From Variovorax paradoxus (GTDB taxonomy: Bacteria > Pseudomonadota > Gammaproteobacteria > Burkholderiales > Burkholderiaceae_C), in assembly GCF_902712855.1 (NCBI RefSeq), contig NZ_LR743507.1:5373501-5437500 (forward strand): a stretch of 64,000 bases of DNA, given 5' to 3'. The position numbers and the translations under genes were made by a program. Position 1 is the stretch's first letter, and every line of letters begins with the position of its first letter. Below, one piece after another: positions 16,517 through 24,735 of the stretch. The notes under the pieces are model-generated. The model worked only from the letters and a program-made list of their open reading frames with translations. It ran no database searches and was not told the origin of the DNA.

Positions 16517-16915
16517 GCTCCTTCCCCCGCTGGCGGAAGGTTGGGATGGGGGCAGGCAGGGCGCCCGACGGAGACGCCGCGTGCCCCCACTCCTGCCCTC
16601 CCCAAAAGGGGGAGGGAGCAAGACAACGGGACCACACACGAGCGGCGCATCTGCATTGCTCCTTCCCCCGCTGGGGGAAGGTTGGGATGGGGGCAGGCAG
16701 AGCGCCCGATGGACACGCCGCTTGCCCCCACCCCTGCCCTCCCCCAAAGGGGGAGGGAGAAAGACAGCGGGCACACGCACGAGCGACGCATCTGAATCGC
16801 TCCTTCCCCCGCTGGGGGAAGGTTGGGATGGGGGCAGGCAGGGCGTTCGATAAAGGCGCCGCGTGCCACTACCCCTGCCCTCCGCCAGAGGCGAAGAAAG
16901 AAAGTCGGTTCGCTC
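16517..16915. repeat. Three tandem copies of a 141-bp REPIN-like repeat
   Basis: The gene-free stretch between the CoA-transferase and the binding-protein gene is filled by a tandem repeat. Unit starts (GCTCCTTCCCCC) are at 16517, 16658 and 16799, exactly 141 bases apart; the third unit is diverged at its end. Each unit has an imperfect hairpin at either end (CCTTCCCCC..GGGGGAAGG and CTCCC..GGGGGAGGGAG) and GC-rich inverted arms between, the layout of two REP sequences facing each other. The end of the third copy touches the stop of the binding-protein gene. Open frames through the block (all three copies stay open on both strands) are artefacts of its GC-rich composition. Confidence 0.88.
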
Positions 16916-17930
16916 ATTCCGGCTGGATTCCCGCAGCCTGGATCAGCTTCTTCCACTTCGCCAGTTCCGACACCGTGAACGCGCCAAGCTCCTCCGGCGT
17001 GCTGCCGAATGCATCGAAGCCGAGCTTGCTCACGCGCTCTCGGAACACCGTGCCGTTGGCCATGTCCGACAGCGCCTTGTTGAGCTTGCGCACGATGTCC
17101 TTCGGCGTACCGGCCGGTGCGAACACGCCGTTCCACGAGGTGATGTCGAAGCCCTTGAGCTCGGGCGTGTCGGCCAGTGGCGGCAGTTCGGGAAAGAGCT
17201 TGGTGCGCTCCTGCGTGGTCACCGCGATCGCGCGCATCTTGCCGGCCTTCACCGTGGCCAGCCCCGCAGCGAGGTCGACCACCATCATCGACACCTGTCC
17301 GCCGATCAGGTCGGCGATGGCGGGCGGCGTGCTCTTGTACGGCACGTGCAGCATCGGCACGCCGCTCATGCGCGACAGCGTCGCGCCGCTCACGATGCCG
17401 GTGCTGTTGCCGCTCGCGTAGGTCAGCTTGCCCGGATGCGCGCGGCCCCAGGCCAGCAGCTCGGCCACGTTCTTCACCGGCAGCTCGTTGTTCACCACGA
17501 GCATGAACGGCAGGTTGCCCATGCGGCTGACCGGCGCGAAGTCCTTCACCGGGTCGTAGAGCAGCGACTTCATCAGGCTCGGGTTGGCCGAGTGCGTGGT
17601 GTTGGTCGTCATGAACAGCGTGTAGCCGTCGGGCGGCGCCTTGGCCACCAGCTCGGCGGCGATCACGCCGTTGGCGCCTGCGCGGTTGTCCACGATGACC
17701 GAGGCCTTGAGCGCCTCGCCGAGCATCTGGCCCGTGATGCGCGCGACCGCGTCGGTGCCGCTGCCGGCCGCGAACGGCACGACGAGCTTGATCGGCAGCT
17801 TCGGATAGGCGTCCTGCGCAAAGGCCCAGGGCACGGCACTCGCGAGGCCCGTGGCGGCGCCGATGGAAATGAAACGGCGGCGGTTCGCCACCGCGGCGGA
17901 TTGGCCCGCCGCGTTCTTCGTCGTCTTCAT
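16914..17930 (-). CDS. Bug-family (TctC-like) periplasmic solute-binding protein with Tat signal
   Basis: A 338-residue extracytoplasmic receptor of the tripartite tricarboxylate transporter type. The start carries a twin-arginine signal (NRRRFISIGAATGLASAV, cut before QDAYP). Family blocks are IKLVVPFAAGSGTDAVAR, VIVDNRAGANGVIAAE, PPDGYTLFMTTNTTH and NGVFAPAGTPKDIV. It binds a carboxylic acid in the periplasm; the TctA/TctB membrane parts are not nearby, as is usual for the numerous Bug proteins of Burkholderiales. It lies between the cupin and CoA-transferase genes, so it probably delivers the acid that the transferase activates. Confidence 0.93.
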   Translation of the reverse strand: MKTTKNAAGQSAAVANRRRFISIGAATGLASAVPWAFAQDAYPKLPIKLVVPFAAGSGTDAVARITGQMLGEALKASVIVDNRAGANGVIAAELVAKAPPDGYTLFMTTNTTHSANPSLMKSLLYDPVKDFAPVSRMGNLPFMLVVNNELPVKNVAELLAWGRAHPGKLTYASGNSTGIVSGATLSRMSGVPMLHVPYKSTPPAIADLIGGQVSMMVVDLAAGLATVKAGKMRAIAVTTQERTKLFPELPPLADTPELKGFDITSWNGVFAPAGTPKDIVRKLNKALSDMANGTVFRERVSKLGFDAFGSTPEELGAFTVSELAKWKKLIQAAGIQPE

Positions 17931-17999
17931 GCTTGCTTGTCTCCGGGGTTGTTGTCGGTGCAAAGCGGCGCTGCGCGCGTGAGCCCGCGGCGCTTCGGG

Positions 18000-18395
18000 T
18001 CAGGGCCGGATCACGCGTTCCGGCAGTTCCTCGTACGGCGGGCTGTAGATGACCAGCACGCGGACCGGCTCGTCGCTGACCACCGTGAAGGTGTGCATCG
18101 CGTCGGCCGGGAAAAAACAGCTGTCGCCGGGGTGCAGCTCCTGCCGCTGGCCGTGCACCTCTGCGACCGCGCGGCCTTCGAGCATGTAGCAGACCTGCTC
18201 GATGCCCGGGTGCGCATGCGGCAGCGCGCCCTTGCCCTTCTGGATGTGGCCCACCAACACCTCGAGCTGCTTCGCGCCCACCGTCTCGGGGCCGATGAGC
18301 CGCTTGTTCAGCGTGCCGGTGTGGTTGGCGGGGTGGTAGCCGGTGATCTCGTCCTCGCGGACGAAGTAGCGGGCTGCAGTGGCGGTCGTGGTCAT
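18000..18395 (-). CDS. Small cupin-domain protein
   Basis: A 131-residue single-domain cupin. HIQKGKGALPHAHPGIEQVCYMLEG and HPGDSCFFPADAMHTF are the two cupin motifs, with the metal ligands H-x-H, E and H visible. Such proteins are small metal-dependent isomerases, decarboxylases or binding proteins. Its ATG (18395) overlaps the stop of the iclR-type gene (ATGA), so the two are co-translated. Substrate unknown; the operon context suggests a step in organic-acid use. Confidence 0.88.
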   Translation of the reverse strand: MTTTATAARYFVREDEITGYHPANHTGTLNKRLIGPETVGAKQLEVLVGHIQKGKGALPHAHPGIEQVCYMLEGRAVAEVHGQRQELHPGDSCFFPADAMHTFTVVSDEPVRVLVIYSPPYEELPERVIRP

Positions 18396-19141
18396 CGGGG
18401 GCTTTCTGTCTTGGGTTCGATGGCGAGGCAGGCCGAGCGCAGCATCGCTGCGACCTCCTCGATGCGGGGTTCCATGCGGTAGCGCGGGCCGGCGACCGAG
18501 ATGGCATAGGCCTCGCCGCCGATGCGCAGCGGCCAGGCCAGGCCGATCAGGTCGGGAATGCTTTCGCCCAGGTTGCCGTACCAGCCGCGCGTCGCGGCGA
18601 GCTGCAGCTCGGCCTCGATGGCCTCGGCGGAGGTGAGCGTGGCGTCGGTGAGGGGCGCGAGCGTCATGCCGCCAAGCAGTTCGCGGCGCGCGTCGGGCGC
18701 CATCGTGGACAGCAGCGCGCGGCCCAGCGAGTTGGCATACGCCGGGCGCGTCTCGCCCGACTCGGCGGAATAGCGGATGGCCTGCGGCGCGCTCAGCACC
18801 TCCAGGTACACCACCTGCCCTGCTTCGCGGAACTTGCCGAACACCACGGTCTCGCGCGCGGCGTCGCGCAGTTCCTCGAGCGTGGCCTTCACCCGGTCGA
18901 GCACCGGGTCGTGGGCGGCGATGACCTGGGCCATCGCGAGCAGCCGTCCGGTCGGGTAATAGCCCTGGCGGCGGCCGGTCTCGTACATGTAGCCCTGCTC
19001 CTCGAGCGTGCGGATCAGGCCGAGGCAGCTCGACACCGGCATGTCGAGCATGCGCGCCATCTCGGACAGCGCCAGCGGCTGCTTCTCGCGAGCGAAGAGC
19101 TCGACGATCTCGATCACGCGAAACGCAGTTTTCACAGTCAT
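18392..19141 (-). CDS. IclR-family transcriptional regulator
   Basis: A 249-residue regulator: winged helix at residues 1-65 (ALSEMARMLDMPVSSCLGLIRTLEEQGY), then the IclR effector domain with GRALLSTMAPDARRELL. It is the first gene of the operon that continues with the cupin, binding-protein, CoA-transferase, dehydrogenase and acylphosphatase genes. Its own start codon lies inside a long palindrome at 19128-19168, which points to autoregulation and control of the entire operon by the imported acid or its CoA ester. Confidence 0.92.
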   Translation of the reverse strand: MTVKTAFRVIEIVELFAREKQPLALSEMARMLDMPVSSCLGLIRTLEEQGYMYETGRRQGYYPTGRLLAMAQVIAAHDPVLDRVKATLEELRDAARETVVFGKFREAGQVVYLEVLSAPQAIRYSAESGETRPAYANSLGRALLSTMAPDARRELLGGMTLAPLTDATLTSAEAIEAELQLAATRGWYGNLGESIPDLIGLAWPLRIGGEAYAISVAGPRYRMEPRIEEVAAMLRSACLAIEPKTESPR

Positions 19142-19168
19142 GAAAATATTTTCATACTTGTGAAAAAC
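19128..19168. promoter_or_regulatory. Palindromic operator over the IclR gene start
   Basis: A 41-base imperfect palindrome centred at 19147/19148. The core ATGAAAATATTTTCAT (19140-19155) is perfect, and outer arms GTTTTCAC (19128-19135) and GTGAAAAAC (19160-19168) also match. It overlaps the start codon of the IclR gene (19139-19141). It is strikingly AT-rich in a GC-rich setting and is the expected size for a dimer-of-dimers IclR site. Confidence 0.75.
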
Positions 19169-19249
19169 TATCGCCTCGGGGTTTCCCCTCCCTGAGCCGC
19201 CTCGGCGTTTCGCTTCGCTTCGCGCCGCACGATGGCGGCGCGGTTCACA

Positions 19250-20170
19250 TCAATAGCCGCGCGCCGGATCGACCACTCCGGCCACCGGCAGCCCCTGCTC
19301 CATCGCGCGGATCTTCCCGGCGATCTGGCTGATCGACTCCTCGCGCAAGGTGCGCGCCGAGCCGTGCGGCGTCACCGTGATCTTGGGATGGCGCCAGAAC
19401 GCGTGGTCGGCCGGCAGCGGCTCGACCTGGAACACGTCGAGCGTCGCGCCCGCAAGCCGGCCGGCGTCGAGCAGCGGGATCAGGTCGTCTTCCACGAGGT
19501 GGCCGCCGCGCGCGATGCTGATCAGGTAGCCCTCGGGCTTGAGCTTGCCGAGCGTCTCGCGGTTCAGGATGCCGCGCGTCGCGTCGGTCAGCGGCAGCAG
19601 GTTCACCAGCACGCGCGTGGACGACAGGAATTCGTCGAACTGCGCTTCGCCGCTGAACACGCGCACGCCGTCGATCTCCTTCGGCGAGCGGCTCCAGCCC
19701 AGCACCGGAAACTCGAACTGCGCCACGGCCTTGGCCACGCGCTCGCCGAGCACGCCCAGGCCCATGATACCGACCGGAAAGTCGCGGCGCAGCTTCGGCT
19801 TGCGGTAGCTCCACCTGCCCTGCTTCGCATCGGCCTCGTAGACATCGAACTCGCGGAAGTGGCGAATGAGCGTGTGGCACACGTACTCGGCCATCTGCAC
19901 CGACATGCCTGCGTCGTCGAGCCGCACGATGCGCGTGTGCGCCGGCACCTTCAGCTTGAGCAGCGCATCCACGCCCGCGCCGATGTTGAAGATGCCGCGA
20001 AGATCCGGCTGCTGGTCGATGAATTCCTGGGGCGGCGCCCACACCACGGCATGGTCGGCCTGCGGCGCGCCGGGCTTCCAGGCTTCGATGACGGCGTCGG
20101 GGAGTTCGGCCTGAAGGCCTTGGATCCAGGGTTCTGGGCGGTTGTCGGTGAGGTGGACGGTGATTCGCAT
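19250..20170 (-). CDS. GhrA-like 2-hydroxyacid dehydrogenase (glyoxylate/hydroxypyruvate reductase A)
   Basis: A 306-residue NAD(P)H-dependent reductase. VGIMGLGVLGERVAKAVAQF is the Rossmann loop, LVNLLPLTDATRGILN and SIARGGHLVEDDLI are the D-2-hydroxyacid signatures, and TPHGSARTL carries the catalytic histidine. Residue pattern and length fit the GhrA subgroup, which reduces glyoxylate and hydroxypyruvate. It lies upstream of the IclR-led operon on the same strand but is separated from it by the operator at 19.13-19.17 kb, and is divergent from the EthD-like gene. Confidence 0.9.
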   Translation of the reverse strand: MRITVHLTDNRPEPWIQGLQAELPDAVIEAWKPGAPQADHAVVWAPPQEFIDQQPDLRGIFNIGAGVDALLKLKVPAHTRIVRLDDAGMSVQMAEYVCHTLIRHFREFDVYEADAKQGRWSYRKPKLRRDFPVGIMGLGVLGERVAKAVAQFEFPVLGWSRSPKEIDGVRVFSGEAQFDEFLSSTRVLVNLLPLTDATRGILNRETLGKLKPEGYLISIARGGHLVEDDLIPLLDAGRLAGATLDVFQVEPLPADHAFWRHPKITVTPHGSARTLREESISQIAGKIRAMEQGLPVAGVVDPARGY

Positions 20171-20260
20171 GGGACGAATCTTAGTGACGCCGATGACGCG
20201 GCGCGCACGGATGGCTATGCTCGAACGCCACCTCGCACCTCATCCCACCAGGAGACCCCC

Positions 20261-20575
20261 ATGATCAAAGTCAGCGTGATGTACCCGTACACGGCCGATG
20301 CCCGCTTCGACCATGCCTACTACCGCGACAAGCACATGCCCCTCTTGAAGGCCCGCATGGGCGACGCCTGCCTCTCGTACACCGTCGACAAGGGCCTGGC
20401 CGGCGGCGCCCCCGGATCGCCGCCCACCTACGTCGGCATGTGCCACGTGTTCTGCGAATCGGTCGAGTCCTTCCAGGCCGCGTTCGGGCCGCATGCCAAG
20501 GAGATCCTGGGCGACGTCAGGAACTACACCGACATCGCGCCGGTGATGCAGATCAGCGAAGTGGTGGTGGGGTAG
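20261..20575 (+). CDS. EthD-family dimeric alpha/beta-barrel protein
   Basis: A 104-residue protein, MIKVSVMYPYTADARFDHAY, with YRDKHMPLLKARMG; this is the EthD ferredoxin-like fold. Members assist degradation of ethers or quinoid compounds or have no known role. A GGAGA ribosome site stands eight bases before the ATG at 20261. It is a single gene, divergent from the GhrA-like reductase with a 90-base gap. Confidence 0.85.
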   Translation: MIKVSVMYPYTADARFDHAYYRDKHMPLLKARMGDACLSYTVDKGLAGGAPGSPPTYVGMCHVFCESVESFQAAFGPHAKEILGDVRNYTDIAPVMQISEVVVG

Positions 20576-20592
20576 TCGCGCCTCCCGCCATC

Positions 20593-21537
20593 TCAGGCCG
20601 ATGCTTCGATGTGCCCATCGTCGGAGTCCATCGGCGCTCGCATCATGTGCTTGGGAAGACGCGCAACGAGCCCCGTGCCAGGCTCCTGTGACTGACCGCC
20701 GTCATCCAGTTGCGTCGGGTTCACGCTCCACAGACCTGCAAGTGCCACCACGTCGCCTTCGTCCGGAATGGCGCCGGCCTTTCCTTGCCTGACCAGCGCA
20801 AAGGCCTCGCGCGCCGGCACACCCGATGCCTTGAGTGCGGCCTGCTGCGCGTCCTGCTCTTCGGCAAGCGCAAAGATCCGATCAGTGGCGTCGGACACCG
20901 ACAATCCGTCGAGCCGAGGGAACCCCAGCGCCGCCTCTTCCGGAGCTTGCTGGCCCGCATTGGCGTAGACACTGCCATCCCCGAACGCAAAGACCCGGTC
21001 TGGCTCACCCCGGATCGCGCGCGCCCATGCCACGAATCCGACAACGCGGTAGCTTCCGAAGAACTGCACTTCTTCGAATCGGCTCTTCAAACGCTCGAAG
21101 ACTTGGTCGAACGCCCGTCCGATCCCGCCATGGTCCCCGTCTTCGGTATTGATCGGATACGGCAAGGCCGTGCCCACGAGAAAGACCCACCCACCGATCG
21201 CAGGCGATGCGAACACCCATTTCGCGACGTCGTCGGATGCCGACCGCCGGTATGACGCAGCCAATCCTGTGGACCAGTTGGCCGCCGCTTCGGGAACAAG
21301 GCCGAGTGCGTCGAGCACAACAGCGGGGTCGGGCGTCCTGACCGCGAACCACTTGACCTTGTAGCCAAAGCCTTCGGGCAAATCCGGCGTCGCATCGAGC
21401 TGCGGCATTGGATCGGCGGGAAGTTCGACAGCACTGGGCGGCGGAGTTGATCGAGGCTCGGCCTCCGGGGGCCGGGACGGCTCATGAGTGGATCGGCCCA
21501 GGCCGAGGACCGCAAGAAATTTTCCGAGTCGTCTCAT
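20593..21537 (-). CDS. Uncharacterised protein, 314 residues
   Basis: Not recognised. Residues 1-20 (RRLGKFLAVLGLG) are basic and hydrophobic, perhaps a short membrane-proximal leader; 20-55 are Pro/Ser/Glu-rich; then a folded region starts at EGFGYKVKWFAVRTPDPAVVLDALGL and runs to LAGLWSVNPTQLDDGG. The central part (KWVFASPAIGGWVFLVGTAL, SRFEEVQFFGSYRVVGFVAWARA) has the look of a small alpha/beta domain such as those in bacterial immunity-like or SMI1-neighbour proteins, but this is only an impression. It is the last gene on the minus strand after the DUF4349 lipoprotein (38-base gap) and could be part of the same transcript. Confidence 0.65.
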   Translation of the reverse strand: MRRLGKFLAVLGLGRSTHEPSRPPEAEPRSTPPPSAVELPADPMPQLDATPDLPEGFGYKVKWFAVRTPDPAVVLDALGLVPEAAANWSTGLAASYRRSASDDVAKWVFASPAIGGWVFLVGTALPYPINTEDGDHGGIGRAFDQVFERLKSRFEEVQFFGSYRVVGFVAWARAIRGEPDRVFAFGDGSVYANAGQQAPEEAALGFPRLDGLSVSDATDRIFALAEEQDAQQAALKASGVPAREAFALVRQGKAGAIPDEGDVVALAGLWSVNPTQLDDGGQSQEPGTGLVARLPKHMMRAPMDSDDGHIEASA

Positions 21538-21575
21538 TCACCCCTCGTTGCAAGCAGCGTTCTTGGCGCAGTCTC

Positions 21576-22541
21576 TCACGCCGCTTTCGCCCGGCGCCGG
21601 CGCCACAGCACCCGCACCAGCCAGCCCAGCGGCAGCACCACCAGCAGCAGCCACGGCAGCACCGCCGCAATGAAGGTGATCAGCGCACCCACGCTTTCGG
21701 CCAGCACCGAGCCGGCATTGCGCAGCGCGTTGCGCATCGGGCTGTAGCCGTCGCCGCTGCTCACGAGCGCACGCTTGGGCGTGAACTGGATCTGGATGTG
21801 CTGCTTGCTCGTCTGCTGCGCCAGCATCTTGCGCTGCGTGGCGATGGCGTCGAGCTCGGCCTGGGTGTCCGACAGGGTGCGCTGGATGGCCAGCAGGTCG
21901 GCCATGGTGCGCTTGGTGACGGTGTCGCGCAGCATCGTGCGCAGGCTGTCGCGGAACTCGGTGCGGTTCCTGATGCGGGCCTCGACATCGATCACTTCGG
22001 CGGTCTTGTCCTCGCTGGTGGTGGTGTGCGAGACCACGTTGGCCACGCCGGCCAGGCCGCCGAGCAGCTTGTCGACGTCGGCCGGCTCCACGCGCACCTC
22101 GAGCGTGGCATTGCCCGGCTGCTGCGGCGTCTCGCGCAGCAGCGACGACGACAGCAGTTCGCACTTCAGCGTGCCGCACAGGTCGCGCACCTTGCCCCAG
22201 GCATCGGCCAGCTGCTCGGCCGGCACCTCGACGTTCAGGTCCTGGCGCACGGCAAGGAAGCGTTGCAGCGGCGCGTCCTGACCGCCCTGCGCCTGGTCGG
22301 ATGCCGACGGTTCGGCGGAGCGCATCCGCTGTTCCTTCATGGCCATGCCGCCGGCGAGGCTGGCTGGCGACGACATCGGCGCGGGCGGCGGGGCCGGTTC
22401 GGCGAGCGGGGCGGCCTGGTCGCCGGTGCGGCCGCAGCCGGCCAGCGACAGCGCGGCCGCCAGGGCCAGCAGCGCGGCGCCCACGCCATGGCGGCGGGCG
22501 GACAGGAAACGAGACGGGCCCGAGAGCGTGCGAGAGGTCAT
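21576..22541 (-). CDS. DUF4349 lipoprotein with C-terminal membrane helix
   Basis: A 321-residue envelope protein. A lipobox LSLAGC puts the lipidated cysteine at residue 36. A Pro/Ala-rich linker follows, then the DUF4349 core (RQDLNVEVPAEQLADAWGKV; VDVEARIRNRTEFRDSLR-like segment; LAIQRTLSDTQAELDAIATQ, a coiled coil), and a hydrophobic segment FIAAVLPWLLLVVLPLGWLV before a basic tail. The combination suggests an anchored periplasmic protein, function unknown. It lies 69 bases after the liuD stop on the same strand. Confidence 0.82.
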   Translation of the reverse strand: MTSRTLSGPSRFLSARRHGVGAALLALAAALSLAGCGRTGDQAAPLAEPAPPPAPMSSPASLAGGMAMKEQRMRSAEPSASDQAQGGQDAPLQRFLAVRQDLNVEVPAEQLADAWGKVRDLCGTLKCELLSSSLLRETPQQPGNATLEVRVEPADVDKLLGGLAGVANVVSHTTTSEDKTAEVIDVEARIRNRTEFRDSLRTMLRDTVTKRTMADLLAIQRTLSDTQAELDAIATQRKMLAQQTSKQHIQIQFTPKRALVSSGDGYSPMRNALRNAGSVLAESVGALITFIAAVLPWLLLVVLPLGWLVRVLWRRRRAKAA

Positions 22542-22610
22542 GAAAGTCTCTTGAGTGATGACGACCGCAGCTGATACGGGCGAGCGCCCGCAACGGGGTT
22601 AAATTTTTTC

Positions 22611-24617
22611 TCAGGCTGCGGCGGCGGCACTCATTCTCAGCAATTCGTCGCCCTCGGCCACCTGCTCGCCCGGCGCGAACATCAGTTCGTCGACCGTGCC
22701 GTCGGCGGGTGCTGCGATGGTGTGCTCCATCTTCATGGCTTCCATCACGGCCAGCGGCTGGCCGCGGCTGACCTTGTCGCCGGCCTTCACGGCAAAGGAC
22801 ACGACCTTGCCCGGCATCGGCGCCGTGAGCCGGCCGCCCTCGGCCTGGGTGTCGCCGGCGTGGGCAAGGCGGTCGATGGCGGTGATCTTCGTCGCGCCCT
22901 TCGATGCGAACACATGCGCGACGGCGCCGTCGAGATGCACGTCGAGCGTCTGGCGCGAACCGGCGAACTCGACCTCGAACTCGCCCGTGGGGAACTGCCC
23001 GATGACCAGCGGCCCCGCAGTGCCGCCGGCTTCGAGCCAGAGGCCGCCGTCGCGCTTGTAGGTCAGCACGGCCGTCTGCTCGGCGCCGCGGAACTCGAAG
23101 TCGAAGTGACGCCGGTACTCGCCCAGCGCGCGCCAGCCGTCGCGGCGGGCAAAGGGGTCGGGCATCTTCGCGGGCCACTCGGTGACCAGCGTGCGCGTGA
23201 TCGCGGCGGCGGCGGCCAGCGGCAGGCCCAGCGCCTCGCGGTCGAACAGCACGGCGCGCTCGCGCTCGATCAGTGCGGTGTCCAGGTTCGCCTTCGAGAA
23301 CGATTCGGTCGCCAGGATGCCGCGCAGGAACTGCACGTTGGTCGCCACGCCCACGATCTGCACCTGGGCGAGCGCCGCGTCGAGGCGGGCCAGCGCCTCG
23401 GCGCGCGTGCTGCCGTGCACGATCAGCTTGGCGATCATCGAGTCGTAGAACGGCGAAATCTCGCCGCCCTCGCGCACGCCGTCGTCGATGCGCACGCGGC
23501 TGCGCTGGAAGGCGGTGGCCTGCGGCTTGCGGTACACGCGCAGCGTGCCGGTGGCGGGCAGGAAGTTGTTGTCGGGGTTCTCCGCGCAGATGCGCGCCTC
23601 GATGGCGTGGCCGTGGATCTGCAGGTCGGCCTGCTTCGCCGGCAGCGCCTCGCCCGAGGCCACGCGCAGTTGCCATTCGACGAGGTCGAGGCCGGTGATC
23701 GCTTCGGTCACCGGATGCTCCACCTGCAGCCGCGTGTTCATCTCCATGAAGAAAAAGTTCATCTCGCCGCCTTCGCGCTGCTCGACGATGAACTCGACCG
23801 TGCCCGCGCCGACGTAGTTGACTGCGCGCGCAGCAGCGACAGCGGCCTCACCCATCTGCTTGCGCATCGCCTCGGTCATGCCGGGCGCGGGCGCTTCTTC
23901 CAGCACCTTCTGGTGACGCCGCTGTACCGAGCAGTCGCGCTCGAACAGGTAGACATAGTTGCCGTGCGTGTCGCCGAACACCTGGATCTCGATGTGGCGC
24001 GGGCGTTGCACGTACTTCTCGATCAGCACCGCGTCGTCGCCGAAGCTGTTGATGGCTTCGCGCTGGCACGAGGCGAGCGCGGCGGCGAAATCCTCGGCCC
24101 TGTCAACCGCGCGCATGCCCTTGCCACCACCGCCCGCGCTGGCCTTGATGAGCACCGGATAGCCGATGCGGTCGGCCTCGCGCTGCAGCAGCTGCGGGTC
24201 CTGGTCGTGGCCATGGTAGCCGGGCACCAGCGGCACGCCGGCTTTTTCCATCAGCTGCTTCGACTCGGCCTTCAGGCCCATCGCCTTGATGGCCGAAGGC
24301 GGCGGGCCGATGAAGACCAGGCCGGCGTCGGCGCAGGCCTGCGCGAACTCCTCGTTCTCGGAGAGGAAGCCGTAGCCGGGGTGCACGGCTTCGGCGCCCG
24401 TGGCCTTGGCGGCCTCGAGGATTTTTTCCCAGCGCAGGTAGCTGTCCTTTGGCGCGCTGCCGCCGAGGTGCACCGACTCGTCGCAGGCGCGCACGTGGTT
24501 GGCATGCGCGTCGGCATCGGAGTACACGGCGACGGTGCGGATGGCCATGCGGCGGGCGGTCGCGGCAACGCGACAGGCGATTTCACCGCGATTGGCGATA
24601 AGAATTTTTTTAAACAT
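22611..24617 (-). CDS. liuD: Methylcrotonoyl-CoA carboxylase, biotin-containing alpha subunit
   Basis: A 668-residue subunit with biotin carboxylase and biotin carrier domains. MFKKILIANRGEIACRVA opens the biotin carboxylase part; KASAGGGGKGMRAV is the ATP-grasp loop; FMEMNTRLQVEHPVTE is the active site; VMEAMKMEHTIAAPADG near residue 628 holds the biotinylated lysine. With the beta subunit at 26733-28358 it carboxylates 3-methylcrotonoyl-CoA in leucine breakdown. The first codons (TTT AAA AAA ATT CTT) are AT-rich and unlike the rest of the gene. The start codon is enclosed by a 17-bp inverted repeat and preceded by a second, degenerate gene start at 24735 that has the better ribosome site. 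Confidence 0.92.
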   Translation of the reverse strand: MFKKILIANRGEIACRVAATARRMAIRTVAVYSDADAHANHVRACDESVHLGGSAPKDSYLRWEKILEAAKATGAEAVHPGYGFLSENEEFAQACADAGLVFIGPPPSAIKAMGLKAESKQLMEKAGVPLVPGYHGHDQDPQLLQREADRIGYPVLIKASAGGGGKGMRAVDRAEDFAAALASCQREAINSFGDDAVLIEKYVQRPRHIEIQVFGDTHGNYVYLFERDCSVQRRHQKVLEEAPAPGMTEAMRKQMGEAAVAAARAVNYVGAGTVEFIVEQREGGEMNFFFMEMNTRLQVEHPVTEAITGLDLVEWQLRVASGEALPAKQADLQIHGHAIEARICAENPDNNFLPATGTLRVYRKPQATAFQRSRVRIDDGVREGGEISPFYDSMIAKLIVHGSTRAEALARLDAALAQVQIVGVATNVQFLRGILATESFSKANLDTALIERERAVLFDREALGLPLAAAAAITRTLVTEWPAKMPDPFARRDGWRALGEYRRHFDFEFRGAEQTAVLTYKRDGGLWLEAGGTAGPLVIGQFPTGEFEVEFAGSRQTLDVHLDGAVAHVFASKGATKITAIDRLAHAGDTQAEGGRLTAPMPGKVVSFAVKAGDKVSRGQPLAVMEAMKMEHTIAAPADGTVDELMFAPGEQVAEGDELLRMSAAAAA

Positions 24618-24644
24618 GGTGGACTTTCGCGGTGAAATCGCCTG
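24574..24644. repeat. 17-bp perfect inverted repeat enclosing the liuD start codon
   Basis: CAGGCGATTTCACCGCG at 24574-24590 is repeated exactly, inverted, at 24628-24644. In the liuD mRNA this would form a 17-bp stem with a 37-base loop that contains the start codon (24617-24615) and the AT-rich first ten codons. The inner arm is coding sequence for residues 10-15 (RGEIAC), so the outer arm looks like an inverted copy of the gene's own start. Confidence 0.85.
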
Positions 24645-24735
24645 AGTACGCTGCGCGTGCCATGCGATCTGGCTTCGCCGCTGCGCCGCTTTCCGGCTGG
24701 TCACCGCGATTGACGATCAGGATCTTCTTGAACAT
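24610..24735 (-). pseudogene. Degenerate duplicate of the liuD start, 41-codon open frame
   Basis: From ATG at 24735 the frame reads MFKKILIVNRGDQPESG and then unrelated sequence to TAA at 24612-24610. Its first eleven residues match the true LiuD start except Ile/Ala-Val exchange (IANRG versus IVNRG), but the codons are the GC-rich ones normal for this genome. It has a good ribosome site (GGGAG) and overlaps the true start in another frame, ending five bases past it. It may be the scar of a rearrangement that replaced the gene start, or a short upstream frame that couples translation to liuD. Confidence 0.6.

Noticed and set aside
16464..16853. Open frames across the 141-bp repeat on both strands
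   Set aside because: The predicted proteins repeat a 47-residue unit and match nothing but the repeat itself.
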